From Marinovum sp048263515 (GTDB lineage: Bacteria; Pseudomonadota; Alphaproteobacteria; Rhodobacterales; Rhodobacteraceae), in the NCBI RefSeq assembly GCF_048263515.1, contig NZ_JBLXEC010000019.1, forward strand, positions 1-64,000: a stretch of 64,000 bases of DNA. The letters are read 5' to 3'. A model generated the notes under the pieces. That model was given only the letters and a program-made list of their open reading frames with translations. It made no database searches and was not told the DNA's origin. Position 1 is the first letter of the stretch. Each line of letters begins with the position of its first letter. The position numbers and the translations under genes are program-made. Positions 25,063 to 32,655 of this stretch are shown one piece after another.

Positions 25063-25857
25063 ATGGATTTCTTCGATTCCCTCGTTCACCCGACGCCGGA
25101 CGGCCAATGGCTTCAGACACCGTTCGATGCCCGGTTGGACCGGCTGATCCGGGATATGGAGGACGGGGGGGTCGATCGCGCCTGCCTGGTCGGGATCGCC
25201 GAGGTGATGCGAAACGAGGACGTCCTGCAGATGGCGCGGGCGCATCCCGGCAGGCTCGTCCCCATCGCCGGTTTCAACCCCGCCTCCTTCGACACCACCG
25301 ACGCGGTGAAGGCGGCGGTGGCGGAGATCGCCCGCGCCGGCTTTGCCGGGATCAAGCTGCACTGTCGGTTCAACCGCTACGATCCCCTGGATGCGCGCGC
25401 GCTGGCGGCTGTGGACGCGGCCGGCGCGTGCGGATTGCCGGCCTTCGTCTGCACCCTCTTTCGACAACCGACCCGCGTCACCCTGCACCCGGCCGACATC
25501 GTCGACCGGCTTGCGAAGGCCTGCCCGAAGACCAGGATCGTCCTGTTGCACGGCGGCGCATCCTCGCTTCTTGACCTGTTCGAACTGGGCAGGATGCACG
25601 ACCATCTCATCATCGACCTCTCGTTCACGCTGCTGCGTTATGCAAACAGTTCGCTGGAGGCGGACATGCGGTTCATGTGCCGGAACCTGGACCAGCGCGT
25701 GACATTCGGGTCCGATTTCCCCGAATACATGCCGTCGGCGGCGAAGAAGAAGATCCTTGAACTGACCGAGGACCTGCCCGACGAGAAGCGCCGGGCGATC
25801 TTTCACGGCAATCTGGACCGGCTCTTTGCCAGCTGGTTCGAGCGCGCGCCCCGGTGA
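25063..25857 (+). CDS. Amidohydrolase-2 family TIM-barrel hydrolase
   Basis: A 264-residue metal-dependent hydrolase-like protein. It starts MDFFDSLVHPTPDG (a variant of the usual D-x-H-x-H metal motif, with one histidine). Further on are FAGIKLHCRFN (a conserved barrel strand with Lys-His), IVLLHGGASS and TFGSDFPEYM (the conserved Asp of the family). The reduced N-terminal metal motif means the substrate class (hydrolase or decarboxylase) cannot be assigned. It follows the ATP-grasp gene by 32 bases and probably belongs to the pseI unit. Removal of an acyl group in sugar modification is a possible role (inference). Confidence 0.75.
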   Translation: MDFFDSLVHPTPDGQWLQTPFDARLDRLIRDMEDGGVDRACLVGIAEVMRNEDVLQMARAHPGRLVPIAGFNPASFDTTDAVKAAVAEIARAGFAGIKLHCRFNRYDPLDARALAAVDAAGACGLPAFVCTLFRQPTRVTLHPADIVDRLAKACPKTRIVLLHGGASSLLDLFELGRMHDHLIIDLSFTLLRYANSSLEADMRFMCRNLDQRVTFGSDFPEYMPSAAKKKILELTEDLPDEKRRAIFHGNLDRLFASWFERAPR

Positions 25858-26162
25858 CCCGGCCGCGCCCCAGGCCGCTCGACAGCGCTCGGTGATCTGC
25901 AGGGTGTTGCCGAACCGCGATGTGGCCCCGTCAGCAGCCTGCGGGGCCTTGGCAGGCAGCCGTCGAGCGCCGATTCCGGCTTGTCGGCTATCGCGCTGGC
26001 TTTGTGAGCTGAATCCTCTATGCAACAGATCAAAAAACGGTGTGCCGGGCGATTGCCTAATGACCTCCTTTCTGTCTTTAACTGAAAGAAAGTGACAGGG
26101 TCGTCTCAAAAAATTGTGCGACGCATGGCCCGAGACGTCATCCGAAGGAAGCGAAAGCCACA
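25858..26162. other. Intergenic stretch before the export lipoprotein gene
   Basis: No gene is visible. The last 150 bases are AT-rich and contain an inverted repeat CTTTCT/AGAAAG around 26070-26095. They end in AAGGAAG ahead of the ATG, so this is the probable promoter and regulator region of the export gene. Confidence 0.35.
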
Positions 26163-27320
26163 ATGACCATGCTGTCTAATCGAATGACAAGATTCCTGAC
26201 ACTTGCCCTCCTTGTGACCGCGGTCGGCGCCTGCGGCCTGCCGCGCCCGGGTCCCCTCAAGGAGGAAGTTCTCAACGTCAAGCTTGATGAAGCCAGCAAT
26301 ACAGAAATTGTCGTGGTCAACAAATACGTTACCCGTGCGGTGGCACTTCCGCCCGAGAAGGGCTTTCCCGCCGCGCTGGTCAACGCCGGGCCTTCGGCCC
26401 CAGACCTGATCCGTCCCGGAGACACGCTGTCCTTCACCATCTACGAGAATATCGACGACGGTGTCCTGAGCCGGGGCGGCGCCGGATCCTCGAGCCTGCA
26501 ATCGATCCAGGTGGACGACTCCGGTTTCATCTTCATTCCCTATGCCGGGCGCATCCGCGCGGCAGGCAATACCCCCGAGGCGCTGCGCCGGGTCATCACC
26601 AACAAGCTGGGGGCCCAGACCCCCGAGCCGCAGGTGCTGGTCCAGCGGGCCACGGGCGATGCCGCGACGGTCTCGATCCTCGGCGACGGCATCGCTACCC
26701 AGGGGGTCTATCCGATCCGACGCTCCAGCCGCAGTTTGATGGAAATGCTGGCCACCGCCGGCGGCGTCACGGCTCCGTTCGAAGTGGCGCGCATCACCGT
26801 GCTTCGGCGCCACACCAAAGGCGAGATCTGGTTCCAGGACATCTATGACCACCCGGAATACGACATTTCGCTGCACGCCGGCGACCGGGTGCTGGTGCAA
26901 CGCGATCCTCGCATCTTCACGGTCCTCGGCGCGACCGGGGCGCAGGCAAACGTTCCCTTTGGAATGCGCCGTCTCTCCGCGCTCGAAGCGCTGGCCCAGG
27001 TCGGCGGGCTGAACGGATCGCTCGCCGATCCCTCCGGTCTCTTCGTGGTCCGCAACCAGGAGGCTGACGTCGCCCGCAAGGTGCTCGGACGCCATGTGAC
27101 CGGCGAGACAACCATCATCTACGTCCTCGACCTGACCAAGCCGGACGGTATTCCTCTCGCCCGGGATTTCGAGATTCGCGATGGCGACACGATCTATGTG
27201 ACCGAAGCTCCCTACGTGCAGTGGGGCAAGGCCCTCAGCGCGCTGGTCGGGACGATCGGTGCGGCGCAGACCACGGTCGGGGCGACCCAGACACTGGGCG
27301 CCGCGGCTGCCACGAACTGA
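26163..27320 (+). CDS. Outer-membrane polysaccharide export lipoprotein (Wza-like)
   Basis: A 385-residue lipoprotein with lipobox AVGAC (Cys24). A poly-export (PES) domain at about 80-165 begins with LIRPGDTLSFTIYENID and VDDSGFIFIPYAGRIRAAG. Two SLBB-type domains follow (about 170-260 and 275-350; 'GDRVLVQRDPRIFTVLG', 'GDTIYVTEAP'). Proteins of this family form the outer-membrane pore for capsule or EPS. It should dock with the chain-length protein encoded at 9694-11244. The ATG has AAGGAAG upstream. The C-terminus is an Ala/Thr/Gly-rich amphipathic stretch, as expected for the membrane-spanning helix. Confidence 0.92.
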   Translation: MTMLSNRMTRFLTLALLVTAVGACGLPRPGPLKEEVLNVKLDEASNTEIVVVNKYVTRAVALPPEKGFPAALVNAGPSAPDLIRPGDTLSFTIYENIDDGVLSRGGAGSSSLQSIQVDDSGFIFIPYAGRIRAAGNTPEALRRVITNKLGAQTPEPQVLVQRATGDAATVSILGDGIATQGVYPIRRSSRSLMEMLATAGGVTAPFEVARITVLRRHTKGEIWFQDIYDHPEYDISLHAGDRVLVQRDPRIFTVLGATGAQANVPFGMRRLSALEALAQVGGLNGSLADPSGLFVVRNQEADVARKVLGRHVTGETTIIYVLDLTKPDGIPLARDFEIRDGDTIYVTEAPYVQWGKALSALVGTIGAAQTTVGATQTLGAAAATN

Positions 27321-27489
27321 TTGGCGCCGATGGTTTGCGCTGGCTGTAACGCAGAGCCGGATGCCCTGCTGTCGCCCTCGAGTTCGAACGGCTGCAGAAA
27401 TTGAGGCACGAAAGCGGCCAAGAAACGCGGGGCAATCGAACCGCTGTAGAAGTCACGCCGCGATAACGGAAAAAGGGGCGTCCGGAGGT

Positions 27490-27642
27490 TCGAAAACAGG
27501 TCTTCGAGACGCTGAACTTCTTTGCCAGGAGGGCTGACCGGTGTTCACGCCGGAGGGAGAGTTGATCTCCCATGACAGCTCGCATCTGACGCCGGTAGGC
27601 GCGCAGTATGTCGGTGGTGTCCTGTTCGGATCACGGCTCTGA
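27490..27642 (+). pseudogene. Remnant of SGNH-type acyltransferase C-terminus
   Basis: The short frame 27538-27642 reads FTPEGELISHDSSHLT and continues PVGAQYVGGVLFGSRL before a stop. D-x-x-H-L-T-x-x-G-A is the catalytic Asp/His end of SGNH domains found in OafA-type O-acetyltransferases. A second frame just upstream (QVFETLNFFARRAD) looks like the preceding helix but is offset by a frameshift near 27530. There is no start or N-terminus. It is probably the vestige of a polysaccharide O-acetyltransferase gene. Confidence 0.5.
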
Positions 27643-27722
27643 GCTCCAGAGGCGCAGCTTGCGGCAGGTTCGCCGGCAGCCTCCGCAAACAGGGCGAGTG
27701 GCCCTCCCCTGTGAGGGCGCCC
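27643..27722. other. Short gap after SGNH remnant
   Basis: Together with 27321-27489 this makes about 400 bases between the export gene and xrtD that hold no intact gene. The only recognisable content is the SGNH-domain vestige. Confidence 0.4.
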
Positions 27723-29384
27723 TCAGGAACCCGGGATGAACCGCGGTAACCGTGGAAGCAGCTCTTTCAGCAGGGCGTTCATCTCGGCCTCGGCCTCGGC
27801 CACCGGCTGCTCCTTCCGGAGCGGGCTGATCAGCCGGAGGATCGCCCCATCCGTGCGCCCCGCCACCAGCCCTCTGGTCAGGACGCTCACTTTCGCGGCC
27901 GTGTTTCTGGGCATGATCCGCCCCATATGGGTGAACCAGTAGTACACGAGCATCCTGTCTTCTCCGTGCTGGATGACCACCCGATTCACGTTGAACGCTG
28001 TATCGAGACCCAGATCGCCGGAGATGTCGGTGCGTTTCACCTCGGCGATCTCCCAGCCCGCGCCCGGCAGGCAGATCTCCGGGGTATGCTGCACGCCGTC
28101 CGCCGAGAGGTCCTTGTACCAAGCAGTGAAGAAATCGAGAGACGGTGCCGCAGCGGATCGGCTGAACTGGACCGCGAGATAATCATCGGCGGCCAGGCTT
28201 CTTTCCACCTCCGGTGAGAACCGTTGCTCCTCTCCGAGCTGGCGCCATTCGCCAAGCTGGCTGGGAAACAGAGCGAAACTGAACCGCTCAGGGGTGACCG
28301 GCGTGCGCTCGGGAAGCAACGGCCAAGCGCCTGCGGCAGCGATCATCAGGAGGGCAGCTGTGATCAGCGCAGCGGAGGGACGTACGAGCTTCAGCCGGGC
28401 AAACTGGGGCAGGACGTTTTCGGTATCGAGATCGAGTGCCTGGGTCAGGCTCATCTTGCGCGGGTTCAGTTTCAACAAGACCCAGGCGATGAGAAATAGC
28501 AGCAGCACGCTGGCCATAAAAATGACCCAGCCCTCGAAGAAATGGGTGAACCCCTCCAGCCATTCGGCGCCGAAATGCTGCATCAGGACCCCTGCCATGG
28601 CGATCCGGACCGAGTTCATGAAGACCGCGATCGGCGCCGCCGCCAGCAGAAGCAGGACCTTGTGCCATGTCGGGCCCTGGTAGAGGAAGGCGAAGATGTA
28701 GGAGAAGCTGAGGATCGGGAACAGGTAGCGCAGTCCGGAACAGGCCTCGGCGACATGCAGCTTCAGCACCCCGAGGTCGATGATATTGCCGTCGAGGAAG
28801 ACAGGCACCCCGGCAAGCCGCAGAAACCAGACCCCGAGCTCGGAGGAAATGAGTTGCAGGACGGTGGAGACCTCGTAGTAGACCATTCCTGGCAGGGGCA
28901 GCATGAACACGAGGTGAAGCACCGGGGGCCAGAAATGTCTGCCGGTCCGCCAGCCGAAGCTGATCAGGAGCATCCCCCCGACCCAGATAATCATGGCATA
29001 GGCCACGAAACTGTCGGCATGCAGCAGGACGCCGGTCCCGGCGATCACCACCGAGGCCAGCACCACCACGAGGCCCGGCCAGCGATCGCGCTTTGGGCCG
29101 GGCTGGGGCGGATACTGCTTCAGCTCGCGCAGGAACATCAGCCCCGAGAGCACCGGGATTAGCGGACCATGACTGTATTCGGGCCGGCTCCAGGCATCGA
29201 GCAGGACATCGAAGCCGTCGCGAAAGAGCACCCCGGCCGCCAGCGTGATCACCGCTAGCCAGAAAAGCCCCCAGTTGAGCCGTCTGCCCGCAGGCCGGGT
29301 AAGATGTTCCTGGTCGGATATCATGGTCATTGCGCTGAATTCTTCTTGTTCAAATAAAGGCGACGGCAACTGTGCCTCCATCAT
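27723..29384 (-). CDS. xrtD: Exosortase D fused to EpsI domain (VPLPA-CTERM specific)
   Basis: A 553-residue protein. Residues about 35-325 are a multi-pass exosortase with the conserved SHGPLIP region and catalytic Cys215 (AEACSGLRYL), Arg260 (MNSVRIA) and His281 (FTHFFEGW). Residues about 335-553 form a periplasmic EpsI-type domain (PERFSFALFPSQLGEWR, CLPGAGWEI, VYYWF-like segment). This XrtD-EpsI fusion is the exosortase linked to VPLPA-CTERM proteins. Two such substrates are present, at 4518-5297 and at the right edge. The start could also be the ATG 19 codons in. It lies at the 3' end of the large minus-strand glycan cluster. Confidence 0.93.
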   Translation of the reverse strand: MMEAQLPSPLFEQEEFSAMTMISDQEHLTRPAGRRLNWGLFWLAVITLAAGVLFRDGFDVLLDAWSRPEYSHGPLIPVLSGLMFLRELKQYPPQPGPKRDRWPGLVVVLASVVIAGTGVLLHADSFVAYAMIIWVGGMLLISFGWRTGRHFWPPVLHLVFMLPLPGMVYYEVSTVLQLISSELGVWFLRLAGVPVFLDGNIIDLGVLKLHVAEACSGLRYLFPILSFSYIFAFLYQGPTWHKVLLLLAAAPIAVFMNSVRIAMAGVLMQHFGAEWLEGFTHFFEGWVIFMASVLLLFLIAWVLLKLNPRKMSLTQALDLDTENVLPQFARLKLVRPSAALITAALLMIAAAGAWPLLPERTPVTPERFSFALFPSQLGEWRQLGEEQRFSPEVERSLAADDYLAVQFSRSAAAPSLDFFTAWYKDLSADGVQHTPEICLPGAGWEIAEVKRTDISGDLGLDTAFNVNRVVIQHGEDRMLVYYWFTHMGRIMPRNTAAKVSVLTRGLVAGRTDGAILRLISPLRKEQPVAEAEAEMNALLKELLPRLPRFIPGS

Positions 29385-29679
29385 GGCACTATGTACCGCG
29401 TCCCGTAAACGGAACTCTTCTGTTTCACGGAAGTGTCAGGAGGGCCGAGGGAGACCGGCTCCTGTGTCCTGCCTCCCCGGCCTGCCTCCGCCTGGCTGCG
29501 TCGCATGGACCTTGCCTCAAGACCGAAGCCCAGAGAGCGACGCGTTATTTCGCGGCGCGTCGGGTCCCAAGGCGAGGCTCAGGATGCATTGATTGACGTG
29601 ACCGCGTGGTCCACCGCTCGGTTTCGAACCGTGACCCCCGTCACTGCACGGATATCGATGGCGCCTGACCCTAGCCAGA

Positions 29680-30456
29680 TCACCAAGCAGTCCACCCTCC
29701 ATCAACTGGAAGATTTACTCCGGTTACGTAGGAGGACGCGTCTGACGCAAGGAACGCGACGGGTCCGACCAACTCGCTCGGGCAGCCTATTCGCCCCATG
29801 GGAACCTTGGAAACAATTCTCTCCACCATCTCACTCGCCTCTGCCTGAGTCTTGGCTGAGGGAAACGGCCCCGGAGAAATCGAATTTACTCGGATACTAT
29901 CTTTTGCAAACTCGCATGCAGCATACCTGGTGAATTGAATCAAAGCCGCCTTGGCTGCCCCATAAAACGGAGGGTTTGTGTTGCCGGGAGTGTCGTAGAT
30001 CCTGTGATCCGGCGAAACCATGCCGTACATGGAAGCCACATTTATAACCGAAGCATATCCGTGCGTTTTCACAGAAACTCTGAACTTTGGAACAAGCTGT
30101 CTGAGCAGATTGGCGCTGGCCACAACCGATGACGTATAGCTTGCCAGGTAGTCTTCGCTACGTGCGCTTAAAACTGTACCTCCAATCCCTGCGTAAGCGT
30201 TATTCACCAATACGTCGACATGATCGATAGACTCGACGAAATCCCTCACGTCGGATTCGGAAGTGACATCAAAACATGCGACGCTAGCAATACCCCCACG
30301 CTCCTCTATGTTCTCAACAATAGAGGTGCACTCTCTCTCCTTCCTGGAATTCACAATTACATGCGCCCCGAAGGCACTTAATCCCAAAGCCAGTTCTCTT
30401 CCGATAAAACCTGTGGCGCCAGTAATGAGGATAGACTTGTTGGTCAAACCATACAC
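29680..30456 (-). CDS. Short-chain dehydrogenase/reductase of sugar or glycan modification
   Basis: A 258-residue classical SDR with the NAD(P) motif TGATGFIG, the VLVNNAYAG strand (NNAG variant), catalytic Ser in VINVASMYG, and Tyr-x-x-x-Lys in FYGAAKAAL. The C-terminal SDR block is present (FLASDASSYVTG, VDGGWTAW). The likeliest start is a GTG at 30454-30456 with GGAGA nine bases upstream. A TTG three codons earlier is too close to that site. The gene is markedly AT-richer than its neighbours, as is the next gene, pointing to joint acquisition. The substrate is unknown. Partnership with the adjacent cytidylyltransferase-AKR fusion in making an activated sugar is inference. Confidence 0.88.
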   Translation of the reverse strand: MYGLTNKSILITGATGFIGRELALGLSAFGAHVIVNSRKERECTSIVENIEERGGIASVACFDVTSESDVRDFVESIDHVDVLVNNAYAGIGGTVLSARSEDYLASYTSSVVASANLLRQLVPKFRVSVKTHGYASVINVASMYGMVSPDHRIYDTPGNTNPPFYGAAKAALIQFTRYAACEFAKDSIRVNSISPGPFPSAKTQAEASEMVERIVSKVPMGRIGCPSELVGPVAFLASDASSYVTGVNLPVDGGWTAW

Positions 30457-30774
30457 TTCGGGCAATCTCCATTTTTCTTTAATCTACACGCGTACCACAT
30501 GAGGCGGGCTTGGTGTCAACCTCGCTCTGGTGCGGTCTTGGGTTGGAACCTCCCGTCTTCAGAATGTCGTTTTTCTGGGTGCTTGGGGCCGGAAAGTCAT
30601 TTGTCTTGTCCGGTTGCCGTCTTCTTATCCTGCGAATGCCTTCTCGGCATTCAGGCTCGCGGACCGCTCAGAAAATTCGAAAGGCCTCTCTGCGACATGA
30701 AAGACAACCTCTCCGCACTACCGGGCGATATCGACGCCCCCACAAGCTCACGCGCAACCTTTCGAGGTGCCTTG
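30457..30774. other. Gap inside the AT-rich island
   Basis: About 320 bases between the SDR and the fusion gene. No frame shows protein character, no hairpin stands out, and the size leaves room for a separate promoter for the SDR gene. Confidence 0.35.
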
Positions 30775-32406
30775 CTAGCTCCAATTCGATGGGTCAAGAC
30801 GTGCCTCGTCCAAGACGGGTCTGGTTCGCCTGATGTATTGTAGCGCCTCGCCATCTAAGAGTGGCATGGCAATCGACTGCAGGCTATCGTAAAGGTGATC
30901 CTTGGAGTCAATCCCCACGACAACGGAATCAATCCAACTTTGGGAATTTACATAGCCAATGCAGAGATCAGACACAGACTTTTTGTTGAGTTCCCTGCAG
31001 GTCTCATCGAGCCAGTTGGTAACTTCCTCATAGTTCTCGATACCCGCTTTTGCCCAATCGCCCCCGTCTTTTGAGCACAGCAAGCCTTGGAGCAAAGCGC
31101 TTCTGGCGTGAATGATCAGTGATCTCTGTTTTTTGACTTGCTCAATGTCCTCGACCAATCCATCCCATCGATAATCCAGAATATTGAAAGGCATCTGTAT
31201 TATCGAGACAAAGTCGCACTGAAGGGAATACTTCAACTCCTTGGGGGATTGAACTGAAACGCCAATATGGTCAATTACTCCCTCATCCTTAAGCCCTATC
31301 AGTTCGTCGACAATCGCAGCATCAGAAAGATGCACCGCGCGATGCAACATCAAGGTGTCGATACTGGAACATCTCAGATTGACACAGGAGTTCAGTACAG
31401 AATTCCGTACAGCAAGCCTCTTGTAACCTTCTTGACAACTTTCAGAGCATCCAGGTTCCTGAAGAGCCAGTTTGGTTATGATTTTTACGCGACTCGCCCA
31501 CCCCCCTTGCAAGGCTCTCCCAATAACCCTTTCACTTTCTCCATATGCAGCAGCTGTATCCAAATATACAACACCGTCAGTTATTGATCGCCTAATGATA
31601 TCTGTCGCTTCATTCGTATCCACCCGCCCTCTTCGATTGGTGATTCCGTATTTCGACCCAAATTGCGCAGTCCCGAGGGTCATCGGTTTCTCAGCGGGAT
31701 CGCAATTCGGTCTGTATTTCATTTTCTCAAAGTTTTTAATTATCGACTGCGCGGGTGCGTTTACGACGTCGGAAATGCCGGAAAAGAGGCTGTGAACCGA
31801 CGTGTAATCATCAAAGGTGTCAATAGTAACCCTGAGATTTCTATGCCCCCTCACATTCTGCGAAATGAACTTTTCGCTTTTACTGTTTCTATAGATGTAA
31901 GGGGTCACATGCTCCCTGTCAAAATCGTCCGCCGCGCCTGCATAAGCCTGCCTGATAGACTTCACGGTGGTTAATTCTGCTGAAACACCATAAGGCATAT
32001 TTGAAATTTCTGGCACACAGGATAAAATCTCTGCGTCAGATCTTAAAAAAGCGCGCTCCATCTCATCGAGAAGCGCGCCATCCGGCAATACATTATCCGC
32101 GGTCAGTCTGAATACCAAAGTGTCATCGTTCTGACCCGAAAGGAACGCGTGAAAGCGCTCAAGAACATTGTTCAAGCTCCCTCGATAGAAGGCAAGACCA
32201 TGTTCCCTGAATGTATCGCACAGCGCATCGTCGCTGTCGTCAATGGAAGTAAGTAAAGATACATCTTTTCCTGTATTCGCGGCCCGCAACGCTGCCAACA
32301 CAGCGAGTGGATAACCGTGGATGGGCAACAGTGCTTTCCCAGGGAGCCTGCTGGACCCTAGCCTGGATTGAATAAGCACCAGGCTTGGTCTTTCGTTTTG
32401 ACGCAT
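30775..32406 (-). CDS. Cytidylyltransferase (SpsF-like) fused to aldo-keto reductase
   Basis: A 543-residue two-domain protein. Residues 1 to about 235 are a CMP-sugar synthetase-type nucleotidyltransferase: VLIQSRLGSSRLPGKAL with Arg/Lys for the triphosphate, VFRLTADNVLPDG as metal-site strand, and a late DFDREHVTPY segment typical of SpsF. Residues about 242-543 are an aldo-keto reductase with LGTAQFGSKYGI, LDTAAAYGESE (Asp283, Tyr288), Lys312 and LMLHRA. The start ATG (32404-32406) begins the first domain directly. Such fusions occur in surface-glycan loci and probably make an unusual CMP-activated acid sugar. AT-rich codon use differs from flanking genes. It might substitute for the damaged pseF (inference). 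Confidence 0.85.
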   Translation of the reverse strand: MRQNERPSLVLIQSRLGSSRLPGKALLPIHGYPLAVLAALRAANTGKDVSLLTSIDDSDDALCDTFREHGLAFYRGSLNNVLERFHAFLSGQNDDTLVFRLTADNVLPDGALLDEMERAFLRSDAEILSCVPEISNMPYGVSAELTTVKSIRQAYAGAADDFDREHVTPYIYRNSKSEKFISQNVRGHRNLRVTIDTFDDYTSVHSLFSGISDVVNAPAQSIIKNFEKMKYRPNCDPAEKPMTLGTAQFGSKYGITNRRGRVDTNEATDIIRRSITDGVVYLDTAAAYGESERVIGRALQGGWASRVKIITKLALQEPGCSESCQEGYKRLAVRNSVLNSCVNLRCSSIDTLMLHRAVHLSDAAIVDELIGLKDEGVIDHIGVSVQSPKELKYSLQCDFVSIIQMPFNILDYRWDGLVEDIEQVKKQRSLIIHARSALLQGLLCSKDGGDWAKAGIENYEEVTNWLDETCRELNKKSVSDLCIGYVNSQSWIDSVVVGIDSKDHLYDSLQSIAMPLLDGEALQYIRRTRPVLDEARLDPSNWS

Positions 32407-32655
32407 TGGACTATCCGAATGAGGTTTGCGATATTGATCGGCTTGTGGGCTCAGGGCCCATAACCAGCAATTGACGCGTGCGACGCGGGCCAGTGCCGAG
32501 AGAAAGACCGTGGGGCCTCTCTCGTATCTGGTTGCCACACGCCGCCGGTCCTGTGGAATAGGAGATGTCTCTTGTCGTGCATGGATATCTCCCTGAGGTT
32601 GCCGACTGCACGTTGGGTCCGGTGGCGGCCGAATGCCTGCCCGTCCGGCGGCGGG

